A stretch of 64,000 nt of DNA, from assembly GCA_965223735.1 (NCBI GenBank), contig OZ245010.1:248001-312000 (forward strand), read 5' to 3'. The notes beneath the pieces were generated by a model. The model was given only the letters and a program-made list of their open reading frames with translations, was not told the origin of the DNA and made no database searches. The position numbers and the translations under genes are program-made. This document shows positions 52,902 to 62,842 of the stretch, piece after piece; position 1 is the stretch's first letter; each line of letters starts with the position of its first letter. The DNA comes from CAYFZO01 sp965223735 (GTDB taxonomy: Bacteria; Pseudomonadota; Gammaproteobacteria; Poriferisulfidales; Oxydemutatoraceae).

Positions 52902-54311
52902 ATGACGATCCGCACCCGCTTCGCACCCAGTCCGACCGGCTTTCTGCATATCGGCGGGACGCGGACGGCGCTGTTCTGCTGGCTGTACGCGCGCCGGCAC
53001 CGGGGTGAGTTCGTTTTGCGCATTGAAGACACCGACCGCGAGCGTTCAACCGACGCGGCGACCGCGGCTATTCTTGACGACCTTGCGTGGCTCGGTCTCG
53101 TCCACGACCTCGGCCCGTTCCGCCAGAGCGAACGCGGCGCACGCTATCGCATGGCGGTCGAGCGCCTGCTCGACGAAAACAAGGCGTACCATTGTTACTG
53201 CACGCGCGAGGAACTCGATGAATTGCGCCGCGAGCAGCAGGCGAGGGGACAAAAACCGCGTTATGACGGACGCTGCCGCGCGCGCAAGGCGCCGCGCGCG
53301 GGCGTCGATCCGGTGGTGCGTTTCATGGCGCCCACCGGCGGCGTCGTTGCTTTTGACGACCTCGTGCACGGGCGCATCGGAATTGCCGACTCGGAACTCG
53401 ACGATCTGGTGCTGTTGCGTTCGGACGGCACGCCGACTTATAACCTGAGCGTCGTGGTGGATGACGCCGAGATGAGGATCACGCAGGTAATCCGTGGCGA
53501 CGATCACATCAACAATACGCCGCGACAGATCCGCCTGTTTGAGGCGCTGGGCGCGGCGGTGCCGCAGTATGCCCACCTGCCGATGATCCTCGACGCGGAC
53601 GGTTCGCGGCTGTCAAAACGCAGCGGCGAGGCCGGCGTCGGCCGTTACCGCGAGGAGGGATACCTGCCGCAGGCGCTGCTGAACTATCTGGTACGTCTCG
53701 GCTGGTCTTCAGGCGACCGCGAGATCTTCTCTCTCGACGAGATGGTCGATCTGTTCACGCTCGAAGCGGTGAACGTGTCGGCCGCGTCGCTGAATCCGGA
53801 AAAACTGAACTGGCTGAACGGGCATTACCTGAAAACTTTACCGGCGTCGGAATTGGTGCCTTTGTTTGAAGCGCAACTCACGCGCGCCGGATTTACAGGG
53901 TATGAAGCGTCGTCGCAGCGGGTGTTCGAGGTCTTGCGTACGCGCTGCAAAACCCTCGGGGACATGGCCGCGGACGCCGCTTTCATTTATGCCGCCGACG
54001 GGGTGGTCGATGCGGGGCAGGCGGCGCGGTACTTGAAACTCGGGACCAGACCGATACTCGAGGCTCTGCTGGCGCGGTTTGAAGCGCTCGAGGTCTGGGA
54101 TCAGAAGACGATACGGCAGGCGTTGGACGCCACGCTCGCAGCGCTCGGTATCACGATCGGCCGGCTGGGGCCGCCGTTGCGGTTCGCTATCACCGGCGGC
54201 GCCGCGAGTCCGGAACTGGCGGTGACCGCGGCGTTGATCGGGCGCGAGCGTTGCCTGGCGCGCATTAAAAAAACGCTGGAATCGATGCCCGATGAGCCCC
54301 GTGCCGGGTAG
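52902..54311 (+). CDS. gltX: Glutamyl-tRNA synthetase
   Basis: 469 residues, class I. HIGH motif in FAPSPTGFLHIGGTRTAL, KMSKS motif as RLSKRSGE. CYCTREEL followed by GRCRA resembles the zinc-binding insertion, though the final His is not evident. The unit is discriminating GluRS length. Converges on csiV with a 26-bp gap. Confidence 0.97.
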   Translation: MTIRTRFAPSPTGFLHIGGTRTALFCWLYARRHRGEFVLRIEDTDRERSTDAATAAILDDLAWLGLVHDLGPFRQSERGARYRMAVERLLDENKAYHCYCTREELDELRREQQARGQKPRYDGRCRARKAPRAGVDPVVRFMAPTGGVVAFDDLVHGRIGIADSELDDLVLLRSDGTPTYNLSVVVDDAEMRITQVIRGDDHINNTPRQIRLFEALGAAVPQYAHLPMILDADGSRLSKRSGEAGVGRYREEGYLPQALLNYLVRLGWSSGDREIFSLDEMVDLFTLEAVNVSAASLNPEKLNWLNGHYLKTLPASELVPLFEAQLTRAGFTGYEASSQRVFEVLRTRCKTLGDMAADAAFIYAADGVVDAGQAARYLKLGTRPILEALLARFEALEVWDQKTIRQALDATLAALGITIGRLGPPLRFAITGGAASPELAVTAALIGRERCLARIKKTLESMPDEPRAG

Positions 54312-54337
54312 CGCCGGGCAGGTATAAGGAGGCTGCG

Positions 54338-55000
54338 TTACAGACCCGCATCGCCGGGCGCGGCCGTTTCAAGCACGGTGATGCGCGCGAGGACGCCGAG
54401 CAGTGGGTGATCGAGGTAGTAGAGTTTGTTGTCGGTCATCACTTCTTTCAGGTGGATGAACACCGTGCTGCTTTCAGGAGATTCCTGTTCGGACGGTTCC
54501 AGATCAGCGAAGCCGGGCTCATAGAGCAACGTTATTGCGAATTGAAAATAGCGTTCGTACGACAGTTTCAGGGTGCCTTTGAGCAGGTTGTGGCGGCGCT
54601 CGGGTATCAATGAGATGTACAGTGCATTTTGCGGATCGTACACGGGCTGTTGCCACGAGACCTGGTGCAGCAGTTCAAACTTCTCGGACCGGCCCAGCTT
54701 TTCGATCTCAACGCTCAGTTTATTTTCGCCCGGGATCAGGTGGGCGCGGTTGTCTTCGCCGTTGGTCTGTTTCTCGCTCGAAGAAGGAAACAGTTCGACG
54801 CTCGCCTGAATGCTGTCGCCGGGGTGGGGCGGTACATTCAGGATGTCGTTGATTTGCTCCGCAGAGGTTGTCGTGTGGCGGAAGATCAGCAGATCCACCC
54901 GACACAGCGTCGGTACCGGCTCCTGCGCCGGTGCAGGCATCGGTATCAGTAACGATATTGCCAGCGATAAGGCCGACGGCAACGGCGGGAATTTCCTCAC
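54338..55000 (-). CDS. csiV: CsiV-like periplasmic protein
   Basis: 220 residues. Signal peptide MRKFPPLPSALSLAISLLIP with cleavage likely near AQ at residues 25-26. The body has VDLLIFRHT and HHNLLKGTLKLSYERYF-type blocks of CsiV (seen as NLLKGTLKLSYERYF), and HLKEVMTDNKLYYLDHPLLG ends it as in the family. It starts at GTG 55000, overlapping the mfd stop by GTGA. The csiV-mfd pair is common in gammaproteobacteria. Peptidoglycan binding is known for the Vibrio protein only. Confidence 0.85.
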   Translation of the reverse strand: MRKFPPLPSALSLAISLLIPMPAPAQEPVPTLCRVDLLIFRHTTTSAEQINDILNVPPHPGDSIQASVELFPSSSEKQTNGEDNRAHLIPGENKLSVEIEKLGRSEKFELLHQVSWQQPVYDPQNALYISLIPERRHNLLKGTLKLSYERYFQFAITLLYEPGFADLEPSEQESPESSTVFIHLKEVMTDNKLYYLDHPLLGVLARITVLETAAPGDAGL

Positions 55001-58000
55001 GCGACTTCCCGGTAGCCGATCCGCCCGAGCAGTTCCAGTACCATTTCGCGCCGTTCTCCAATGTCGGTGGATATGGCGGTGTCAAACATGAATTTGTTTC
55101 CTCCGTCGAAACGATAGGTTTTTGGCTCGTTGCGGACCAGGGCGATCAGGTGCGTCGGGTCAATTTGCGGCCGGTCGCCGAAGTGCAGGCTACCGCTTTT
55201 TGACGAGACTTCAAGTTTTCGGATGCCGAGTGCGAAGCATTTGAGCCGGATCTCCGCGTTGCTGAACAGATTGGAAGCGTAGTTGGGCATCGCCCCGAAA
55301 CGATCGATCATTTCGTGCCTGAGGTCGGTGAGTTCCGCATCACTCGCGGCCGCCGCGATCCGGCGGTACAGCACCAGTCTGAGGTTCACGTCGGGGACGT
55401 AGTCTTCGGGGATCAGCGCCGGCTCGCCCAGGTCCACTTCGGTCACGATGTTCAGGGGTTTGTTCATGTCGGGGATCTTTCCCGAGCGCAGGGTTTCGAC
55501 GGCGCGCTTGAGCAGGTCGTTATACATTGCGAAACCGATTTCATGAATGTGCCCGCTCTGGCCTTCGCCGAGCAGGTCGCCGGCGCCGCGTATTTCGAGA
55601 TCGTGCGCCGCAAGCGTGAAACCGGTGCCGAGCTCTTCGAGCGACTCGATCGCTTCGAGCCGTTTGCGCGCGTCGTTCGGCAACAGCGCGTGCGGCCCGC
55701 TCAACGTCAGGTAGGCGTAAGCCTGATAATGCGAGCGCCCGACGCGCCCGCGCAGTTGGTGCAGTTGCGCCAAGCCGAAACGGTCGGCTTCGTTGACGAT
55801 GATGCTGTTGGCCGAGGGGACGTCTATGCCGCTTTCAATGATCGTCGTACATACCAGCATGTCAAAGCGGCGTCGGTAAAAATCAAGCATCACGGTCTCG
55901 AGGTCGCGTTCGCGCATTCGGCCGTGGGCAAAGCGGATGTTCATGCCGGGCAGCAGTTTTTTCAGCCTCCCGGTCATCTCTTCAATGTCCTCGATGCGGT
56001 TGTGCACGAAATAAACCTGTCCGCCGCGGTGTAGCTCGCGTTGGCACACTTCGGACACCAGCGCGTTGCTCCATTCGCTGACAAAGGTTCTGATCGCGCG
56101 GCGGTCGGGCGGCGGCGTCGTGATCAGCGACAGGTCGCGCAGACCGCTCAGCGACATGTTCAGCGTGCGCGGGATCGGCGTCGCGGTCAATGTCAGGACG
56201 TCGCTGCCGGCCGTCAGCGACTTCAGCCGTTCCTTGTGGCGGACGCCGAAACGTTGCTCCTCATCAATCACGATCAACCCCAGGCGCTTGCACGACAAGT
56301 CCTGCATCAGCAACCGGTGAGTGCCTATCACGATGTCCGCTGTGCCGTCGGCGAGGCTTGCGAGGATGCTTTGCTGGTTGCTGCGGCTGATAAAGCGCGA
56401 CAGCATCTCAATTCTCACCGGCCAATCGGCGAAGCGCGAAGTGAAACTTTCAAAATGCTGGGTGGCGAGCAAAGTTGTCGGCACCAGTACCGCGACCTGA
56501 TAGTTGTTGTACACCGCGTTGAATGCGGCACGCATAGCGATTTCAGTTTTACCGAAACCGACGTCGCCGCACACGATCCGGTCCATCGGCCGGCGCCGCG
56601 CCATGTCGTCGCGGATCTCATCCATGGCTTTCAGTTGGTCCGCGGTTTCCTCGTACGGGAATTTATCCGCAAACTCAAGATACTCGCTTTCTTCAATCGT
56701 GAAGGCGACGCCTCGCGCCGCTTCGCGGCGCGCCTGGGTGTCGAGCAGTTCGGCGGCGACGTCGAAGGCCTTTTGCGCGGCCTTTCTTTTCGCTTTCTGC
56801 CAGCGTTCGTCCCCGAGCTGGTGCAGCGGCGCAACGTCGGTGTCGCCGCCGGTGTAGCGGGTCAGCAGGTGCAATGAGGAAATCGGCACATAGAGTTTAT
56901 CGTCGCCGGCATATTCCATTACCAGGAATTCGAACGGGGTGCCGCCGACTTCGAGGCGCTCGAGGCCGTGGTACCGGCCGACGCCGTGTTCTTCGTGCAC
57001 GACCGGGCAGCCGAGCGTCAGGTCGCTGAGGTTATGGATGATCGCGTCGGCGTCGGGAGTGCGCCGCCGTGAGCTTCGCCGCGCCGGATCGCCTTTGCGG
57101 CCGAGAATCTGGCTGTCGGAGACGACTGCAAGCCGCCGGTGTTCAAACTCCGCGCCGGTGTGGATGTCGCCAACACAGATACACAATGGTTCCGTGGCCG
57201 CGCGGAATTCACGCCAGCCGTTGACGTCGTGCGCGTGGATCCCCGCCTTGCGCAACGTTTCCCCGAGTTGCTGGCGGTAACCGGGAGACCTTGCCGCGAT
57301 CAGAACGCGGCCGTCGAAGCCATTGAGAAAACGCCTGAAGTTCATCAACGGTTGTTTGGCGTTTTCCTGCATGAACAGCGCGGGCAGCAGGCGTGTACGG
57401 CCGTCGCGGGTATTGCCCGAAGTGTCTTCAAATGATTGGATCTCGACGTTTCTGAAACGCCGCATCTGTCTGTTCAGCAACTGTTCGGACAGGAACAGGC
57501 GCGCGGGCGGCAGTAACGGGCGGTCGTGGTCGAGTTGCGCCTGTTCGTGGCGCTGCACGATCAACCGCCGGTGTTCCGCGATATGGTCGGTGAGACCGTC
57601 GGGGAAGAAAATGACTGAATGGTCGGGCAGATAGTCAAATAACGTCGCCATCTGATCAAAAAACAGCGGCAGGTAATACTCGATGCCGCTGGGGATGACG
57701 CCGTTGCTGACGTCGTGGTACAGGCGCGTATCCGTGTCCTCGATCGCCGTGCGAAAGCGGCGCCGGAAATCCCTGACGGCTTCCTCGCTGAGTGCGAACT
57801 CGCGCGCCGGTTGGATCAGCACCGCATCCATCCGTTTTATCGAGGTCTGGTCGTCGGGGCTGAAAGACCGCAAACTTTCAATGCAGTTGTCGAGCAGGTC
57901 CACGCGCACCGGGAGGTCGTCGCCCGACGGGCCGACGGGCGGATAGAAGTCTATGATCGAGCCGCGCACGGCATATTCGCCGTGCACGGTGACTTGGGAG

Positions 58001-58473
58001 ACTGGAGTGTAGCAGTTTTCGGCGAGTTTTCGGCGGAAGTCTTCTCGGTCGAGCGCATCGCCGACTTTCAGAGAAAATGCGGCGTCGCGTATGAACTCGG
58101 GAGGCACGACGTATTGCAGCAAAGTGTCCGCGGCGACGACGCAGATACCGGTGTCGAGGTCGGGCAGGCGGCGCAATGTGTCGATGCGTTTTGTGGTGAT
58201 CTCCTCACGCGGGGAAAAAAGATCGTAGGGCAGCGTTTCCCAGTCGGGCAGGGCAAACACCTCGACCCGGCCTTGCGCGAAGAAGCGCAGTTCGGTCTTG
58301 AGCCGGCGCGCGGCTGTCATGTCGGGCGCGATCAGCAGCGCCGGGATCTGGTTTTCGGCGACCGTACGCACCACGACCTCGGCCTGCGCGCAGGCATACA
58401 GTCGTCCCCAACGGCGGACGCGCCGGTCTTTGCCCGTGGGCAGAGACAGGCTGTGTACGGGCTTTTCAGCCAT
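54997..58473 (-). CDS. mfd: Transcription-repair coupling factor
   Basis: 1158 residues from ATG 58473; an in-frame GTG lies 36 bp upstream. Removes RNA polymerase stalled at lesions and recruits UvrA. N-terminal UvrB-like module, RNA polymerase-interacting domain, then the RecG-like translocase with GDVGFGKTEIAMRAAF (Walker A), DEEQRFGVRHKE, LTATPIPRTL and QLRGRVGRS. The C-terminal UvrA-masking domain is present. Length matches E. coli. Confidence 0.97.
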   Translation of the reverse strand: MAEKPVHSLSLPTGKDRRVRRWGRLYACAQAEVVVRTVAENQIPALLIAPDMTAARRLKTELRFFAQGRVEVFALPDWETLPYDLFSPREEITTKRIDTLRRLPDLDTGICVVAADTLLQYVVPPEFIRDAAFSLKVGDALDREDFRRKLAENCYTPVSQVTVHGEYAVRGSIIDFYPPVGPSGDDLPVRVDLLDNCIESLRSFSPDDQTSIKRMDAVLIQPAREFALSEEAVRDFRRRFRTAIEDTDTRLYHDVSNGVIPSGIEYYLPLFFDQMATLFDYLPDHSVIFFPDGLTDHIAEHRRLIVQRHEQAQLDHDRPLLPPARLFLSEQLLNRQMRRFRNVEIQSFEDTSGNTRDGRTRLLPALFMQENAKQPLMNFRRFLNGFDGRVLIAARSPGYRQQLGETLRKAGIHAHDVNGWREFRAATEPLCICVGDIHTGAEFEHRRLAVVSDSQILGRKGDPARRSSRRRTPDADAIIHNLSDLTLGCPVVHEEHGVGRYHGLERLEVGGTPFEFLVMEYAGDDKLYVPISSLHLLTRYTGGDTDVAPLHQLGDERWQKAKRKAAQKAFDVAAELLDTQARREAARGVAFTIEESEYLEFADKFPYEETADQLKAMDEIRDDMARRRPMDRIVCGDVGFGKTEIAMRAAFNAVYNNYQVAVLVPTTLLATQHFESFTSRFADWPVRIEMLSRFISRSNQQSILASLADGTADIVIGTHRLLMQDLSCKRLGLIVIDEEQRFGVRHKERLKSLTAGSDVLTLTATPIPRTLNMSLSGLRDLSLITTPPPDRRAIRTFVSEWSNALVSEVCQRELHRGGQVYFVHNRIEDIEEMTGRLKKLLPGMNIRFAHGRMRERDLETVMLDFYRRRFDMLVCTTIIESGIDVPSANSIIVNEADRFGLAQLHQLRGRVGRSHYQAYAYLTLSGPHALLPNDARKRLEAIESLEELGTGFTLAAHDLEIRGAGDLLGEGQSGHIHEIGFAMYNDLLKRAVETLRSGKIPDMNKPLNIVTEVDLGEPALIPEDYVPDVNLRLVLYRRIAAAASDAELTDLRHEMIDRFGAMPNYASNLFSNAEIRLKCFALGIRKLEVSSKSGSLHFGDRPQIDPTHLIALVRNEPKTYRFDGGNKFMFDTAISTDIGERREMVLELLGRIGYREVA

Positions 58474-58676
58474 CGCTTGCGGTTTATGATACCGCCCTGT
58501 CGAGAGCACGGGGCTTACGCCCGCTCGGGGAGGAACGTGGAAAGTGAAAGACCGCGTGGTGTATTCAGTTATTGAGGCCTCGGGACTGTCGGCCGGCTTT
58601 TATGTCGCGCGGTGCAGCGGGATCTCCCGGAGAGGCATTCCGCTTTGACGCCGCCTGCAATGGACGGCTTCAAAGA

Positions 58677-59951
58677 TCACGAGAACATATCGGTGGTGAC
58701 ATTCTTGAACCAGCTGTAGGCGTACTGCGCCTCGCGCTGCTTCATCGCCGGGGAGGCGTCTGCCGGCGATAAGCCGCCCGCCACTTTTTCTATCTTGCTT
58801 TTGTCCGCCGCGAGACGGTAAACCGCCGCGACCGATATGCCGTATTCCGGCGCCGCGATGCTGTAACAGGTGTTGACGTAGGACGGCGTGCCGATCGGTT
58901 TGCCGTTCAGTAGCGAGACCACCGCTGCGGCACACACCTTGGCTTCCGAGTTCGCGGCGTAACCCGATTTCGGCAGGCCTGTCGCGATGCTCGCGTCGCC
59001 GACGATATGGATGCCCGGATGTCGCGTGGACTCGAAGGAATCAAGGTGCACCGGGCACCAGCCGCTGTCGTCGGCGACACCGGCCGCGTGCGCGATATGA
59101 CCCGCCTTTTGCGGGGGGATTACATTCACGACGTCGCCCTTGATGTCTTCGATCTCAGTTGACACGAGGTTTTCTTTCGGGGACACGCCGACCACACCGC
59201 CGCCGGTGTCGGAACCCGAACGCCACTCGATCATACCGTCGTACAACTCTTTCCACGCCTGCGTGAACAAGCCTTGCTTGGAGAATTTGTCTTTGGCATC
59301 GACGACCATGATCTTGGACTTCGGTTTATGGTTTTTGAGGTAATGGGCGATCTGGCAGACTCTTTCGTAAGGGCCGGGCGGGCAGCGGAAGGGATTTGCT
59401 GGCGGGGCGACGATCACTAGGCCGCCGTCGTCCATCGCCTTGAGTTGGTCAAACAGCAGGGTGGTCTGGGCGCCGGCTTTATAGGCGTGAGGCATGACCC
59501 CTGCCGCTTTTTCACCATAGCCTTCAATCGCGCCCCAGTGAAAATCGATGCCGGGGGAGAGCACCAGTCGATCGTAGGCAAACTTGTCGCCGCCTGCGGT
59601 GGCGACTGTCTTTTTGGCCACATCCACCCCCATCGCTTTGTCGTGCACGACGTTGACGCCGTGAGCGGCAAGCCCTTCGTAGTCAAATTTCAGCGTATTG
59701 ACGTCGCGTTCGCCGCCGAACACCTCGTTGCTCATGAAGCAGGTGTAATAGTGTTTGTCCGCTTCAATCAGGGTGACGTCGATGGATTTGTCGGCCATCT
59801 TGATGTATTTCGCGGCGATTGTCCCGCCGGCGCCGCCGCCGACGACAACCACTTTTCCGGAGGCGCCCGACGCGATGTACGGACAAGCAAAGCCGACCGC
59901 GGTCGAAGCACCTGCGGCTTTCAGAAAATTGCGTCTGTTTAATTTGATCAT
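58677..59951 (-). CDS. fccB: Flavocytochrome c sulfide dehydrogenase, flavoprotein subunit
   Basis: 424 residues. Periplasmic FAD enzyme oxidising sulfide to sulfur. Tat signal RRNFLKAAGAS at residues 6-16, then the FAD-binding VVVVGGGAGGTIAAKYI. The redox-active cysteines fit FRCPPGPYERVC and the later NTCYS. GIHIVGDASIATGLPKSGYA is the second FAD motif. The cytochrome subunit gene fccA precedes it by 17 bp. Bases 58474-58676 hold no gene recognised. Confidence 0.93.
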   Translation of the reverse strand: MIKLNRRNFLKAAGASTAVGFACPYIASGASGKVVVVGGGAGGTIAAKYIKMADKSIDVTLIEADKHYYTCFMSNEVFGGERDVNTLKFDYEGLAAHGVNVVHDKAMGVDVAKKTVATAGGDKFAYDRLVLSPGIDFHWGAIEGYGEKAAGVMPHAYKAGAQTTLLFDQLKAMDDGGLVIVAPPANPFRCPPGPYERVCQIAHYLKNHKPKSKIMVVDAKDKFSKQGLFTQAWKELYDGMIEWRSGSDTGGGVVGVSPKENLVSTEIEDIKGDVVNVIPPQKAGHIAHAAGVADDSGWCPVHLDSFESTRHPGIHIVGDASIATGLPKSGYAANSEAKVCAAAVVSLLNGKPIGTPSYVNTCYSIAAPEYGISVAAVYRLAADKSKIEKVAGGLSPADASPAMKQREAQYAYSWFKNVTTDMFS

Positions 59952-59968
59952 TGCTTGTACCTCCGGGC

Positions 59969-60646
59969 TTATTTGGCGCTGCCGTAGTAGTGGATCAAGC
60001 TTTCAACGCCTTCTTCACTGTGTTCTTTGTGCAACTCCTTGAGTTTGGTGCGCATCTTCTTCGGCATTTCCCTTTTGCCGTCGAAGTAATCCTGCAGGGT
60101 ATAGCGCAGGTAGGGCATCCATTGCCCGGCGAGTATGCCGACGTCATCTACCGGTGAGCTTCCGCCGTCCTCGTGGCATTTTTCGCACTTCGCCTTGTGC
60201 AGTTTCTTGCCCTGTGAGGAGCGGTCGGCATCGACCTGCTGGCGGACGGCTTGCGGTTCCTGGGCCGCGAAGTAATCTGCAATGGCCTCGATCTCTTCAA
60301 TCGTGTAGCCCGTCGCAATGCGCGACATGATGGTGCTGTAGCGGCTGAACGCGAGTACGTCTTCGTAGGCCTCGCCGCGCTCGTCGATGATTTTCTTCAA
60401 AGCATCGGGATCGTCGTGGAACTTGAATGAGAGCATCGCGCCGATCAGGTAGTTGCGTGTGAATCCCGCAATCGAGGGGATTGCCGGGCCTGCGCTGATG
60501 CCCCGCGTGCCGTGGCAGGCGACACAGGTGTTTACCAGCATCTCGGTTGTCGCCATTTTCGTGTTTTTACCCTGAGTCGCCGCGTTGCCTGTACACAGCA
60601 CGGCGATGACCAACAGTGCGCCGAGTAGTACTGGTCTTTTAAGCAT
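59969..60646 (-). CDS. fccA: Flavocytochrome c sulfide dehydrogenase, diheme cytochrome subunit
   Basis: 225 residues with an N-terminal signal peptide (cleavage near residue 22). Two CxxCH heme sites, CVACH near residue 41 and CEKCH near residue 155, with Met ligands likely in the repeated MSRI and MPKKM regions. Accepts electrons from FccB. First gene of the fccA-fccB pair. Confidence 0.92.
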   Translation of the reverse strand: MLKRPVLLGALLVIAVLCTGNAATQGKNTKMATTEMLVNTCVACHGTRGISAGPAIPSIAGFTRNYLIGAMLSFKFHDDPDALKKIIDERGEAYEDVLAFSRYSTIMSRIATGYTIEEIEAIADYFAAQEPQAVRQQVDADRSSQGKKLHKAKCEKCHEDGGSSPVDDVGILAGQWMPYLRYTLQDYFDGKREMPKKMRTKLKELHKEHSEEGVESLIHYYGSAK

Positions 60647-60766
60647 GTGTTCTCCTGAGGTGCATAACGCCTGACCGTGTTGGCACGTTGTTTGTGCCGA
60701 GGGTATCCAGAGAATATATCATAACCCGGCGTCCCCGCCGGGCGTGGTCCGACGAGTGGGGGCGGC

Positions 60767-61294
60767 TTACGGTTCAATCGGTTCCTTGTGCGCGACGCCG
60801 TGGTGGCACTCGATGCAGGTACGGCCTTCCTTGATCGCCCGCCGGTGCTTTCTGCGCGCGGTGCGCGTTTGTTCTGCAAGGTCCATCGCTTCGGCCGTGT
60901 GGCAGTTGCGGCACTCGCGCGAGTCGCTGGCTTCCATCTTTGCCCATACCCGGTTGGCCATGGTCCAACGGTGTGCTTCAAACTTTTCCTTGGTGTCAAT
61001 GGTGCCCGCGATTTCGTGCCACACGTCCTTTGCGGCGAGTAACTTGGCATGCAGTTTCGGGAGGATCGGATGCGGCACGTGACAGTCGCGGCATTTCGCT
61101 CGCACGCCGGACGGGTTGGAATAATGCATCGACTCCATCCACTCGGCCTTGACCCATTGCATTGAATGGCAGGAAGTGCAGAACTCGGTGCTGTTCGTTG
61201 TTTCAAGCGCGGCGGAGAAACCGGCCGCGGCGACAAAACCGGCGGCGACCAGTGCGGCGGCGGCGATAATGCTGAGGTTTACACGGTTTTTCAT
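60767..61294 (-). CDS. NapC/NirT-family tetraheme cytochrome c
   Basis: 175 residues. One N-terminal membrane anchor (about residues 7-29) and four heme motifs CTSCH, CRDCH, CRNCH and CIECH, the NapC/NirT/NrfH pattern. Such proteins pass quinol electrons to periplasmic enzymes. WMESMHYSNPSGV follows the first heme as in this family. The partner is unknown; it is upstream of fccAB by 120 bp on the same strand and divergent from ccmA. Confidence 0.92.
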   Translation of the reverse strand: MKNRVNLSIIAAAALVAAGFVAAAGFSAALETTNSTEFCTSCHSMQWVKAEWMESMHYSNPSGVRAKCRDCHVPHPILPKLHAKLLAAKDVWHEIAGTIDTKEKFEAHRWTMANRVWAKMEASDSRECRNCHTAEAMDLAEQTRTARRKHRRAIKEGRTCIECHHGVAHKEPIEP

Positions 61295-61436
61295 ATCGGT
61301 TTCTGGATTTTTGTCGGGTCAAGTTTATACAGCGGCGGTTCGGGAGCCGCGGTTCATTCAACCGGCAGAGTGCCGGGTATTATACTTGTCCGCCTGTATT
61401 CCCGGTTCATATTCTCCGACGACATACGCTTTTAGA

Positions 61437-62141
61437 ATGCACGCAACTTCGAGCGCCGACATTGAACCTCCCGCGGTTCTTGAGGCCCGTCATCTCGGGC
61501 TGGAGCGGGGTGGTCGCTGCCTGTGCGGGCGCCTGACGTTTACCGCCTGTGCGGGCGAGCGGCTTGAGATCATCGGCGCGAACGGCACCGGTAAAACTTC
61601 TTTGTTGCGGGTGCTGGTGGGGCTGTCCGAGGTTTACTCGGGCGACATTCTGTGGCGGGGGCGCCCTCGGCGCGAAGTGCGCGAGCGGTATGTCCGTGAA
61701 CTGACTTACGTCGCGCACAAGACCGGCTTCAAGTCGACGTTGAGCGCGCGCGAAAACCTGCGGTTCTACGCTGGCCTGAAAACCACGGCGAACCGGAGAG
61801 ATGGCGTCGCCGTCCGCGAAACCGACGACCGGATCGGGCGCGCGCTGGACCGGTTCGGCCTCGCCGACCTGGCTGATGCGCCGTGCAGTGCTTTGTCCGA
61901 AGGCCAGCGCCGACGCGCCGTGCTCGCACGCCTGCCGGTCGAGCGCACCGTCATCTGGTTGCTCGACGAACCCGCGGCGATGCTCGATCGGCAAGGCGTG
62001 GCAACGCTGGAAGCGCTGCTGACCGAGCACGCGGCGCGCGGCGGTGTCGCAGTCGTCGCAACCCACCAGCCACTCGGCGCGGCAGATGGAGTACGTCGTC
62101 TTGAATTGCCGTTGGGCGGGTCGCCCGGCGCGCCGTGTTGA
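61437..62141 (+). CDS. ccmA: Heme exporter ATP-binding protein CcmA
   Basis: 234 residues from ATG 61437. ABC ATPase of the CcmABCD complex that releases holo-CcmE. Walker A GANGTGKTS, signature ALSEGQRRRAVLARL, Walker B WLLDEPAAMLD and the His switch VATHQP are all present. The next gene starts 7 bp inside it. Confidence 0.95.
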   Translation: MHATSSADIEPPAVLEARHLGLERGGRCLCGRLTFTACAGERLEIIGANGTGKTSLLRVLVGLSEVYSGDILWRGRPRREVRERYVRELTYVAHKTGFKSTLSARENLRFYAGLKTTANRRDGVAVRETDDRIGRALDRFGLADLADAPCSALSEGQRRRAVLARLPVERTVIWLLDEPAAMLDRQGVATLEALLTEHAARGGVAVVATHQPLGAADGVRRLELPLGGSPGAPC

Positions 62142-62803
62142 ACAGCGCGTTCAGTCTGTTGAGGCGGGATCTGCTCGCGGCGGCGCGTTGCCGCTCGGCG
62201 TGGGTCGAGCCGTTCGTGTTCTTCATCGTCATCATGGTGCTGTTTCCATTGGCGGTCGAGACAGAGCAGGAGTTGGTCGCGCGCGCGGCGCCCGCGTTCA
62301 TCTGGGTTTCAGTGCTGCTCGCGAACTTTCTGGCGCTCGAGCGCCTGTTGCGGCCGGATCTTGACGACGGTTCACTTGAGCAGTTGCTGGTTGCACCTCA
62401 GCCGCTGGCGCTGGCGATGCTGTTCAAGGTATTCGCGCACTGGCTGACCGTCTGCCTGCCGCTGGTCATACTCGCACCGCTTTGTGCGGTGCTGCTGTTT
62501 CTGCCCGCGGAGGCTGTGTGGGTGACACTGACGGCGCTCGCGATCGGCACGCTGACCGTCAATTTGATCGGCGCTGCCGGCGCCGCGTTGGTGGTGACGT
62601 TGCACCGCAGCAGTTTGCTGAGCGGCCTGCTGGTCATTCCGTTTTATATCCCGACGCTGGTTTTTGGCGCTCATGCAACCGCCGCCGCGGCCGTCGGGCT
62701 GTCCGCGCAAGGGCAGCTCGCAATGCTCGGCGCCATGCTAATATTGGCGTTGATTCTCACGCCGTTTGCCGCCGCCGCCGCGTTGCGCGTGACATTGGAC
62801 TGA
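62135..62803 (+). CDS. ccmB: Heme exporter membrane protein CcmB
   Basis: 222 residues from GTG 62135. Six membrane helices. FSLLRRDLLAAARCRSAWVEP and the block PDLDDGSLEQLLVAPQPL are typical of CcmB. Partner of CcmA in the ABC complex. Confidence 0.95.
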   Translation: MLNSAFSLLRRDLLAAARCRSAWVEPFVFFIVIMVLFPLAVETEQELVARAAPAFIWVSVLLANFLALERLLRPDLDDGSLEQLLVAPQPLALAMLFKVFAHWLTVCLPLVILAPLCAVLLFLPAEAVWVTLTALAIGTLTVNLIGAAGAALVVTLHRSSLLSGLLVIPFYIPTLVFGAHATAAAAVGLSAQGQLAMLGAMLILALILTPFAAAAALRVTLD

Positions 62804-62842
62804 CCGGGAGAAAAGTGAATTACATGCTGAAGAGTATTTTTT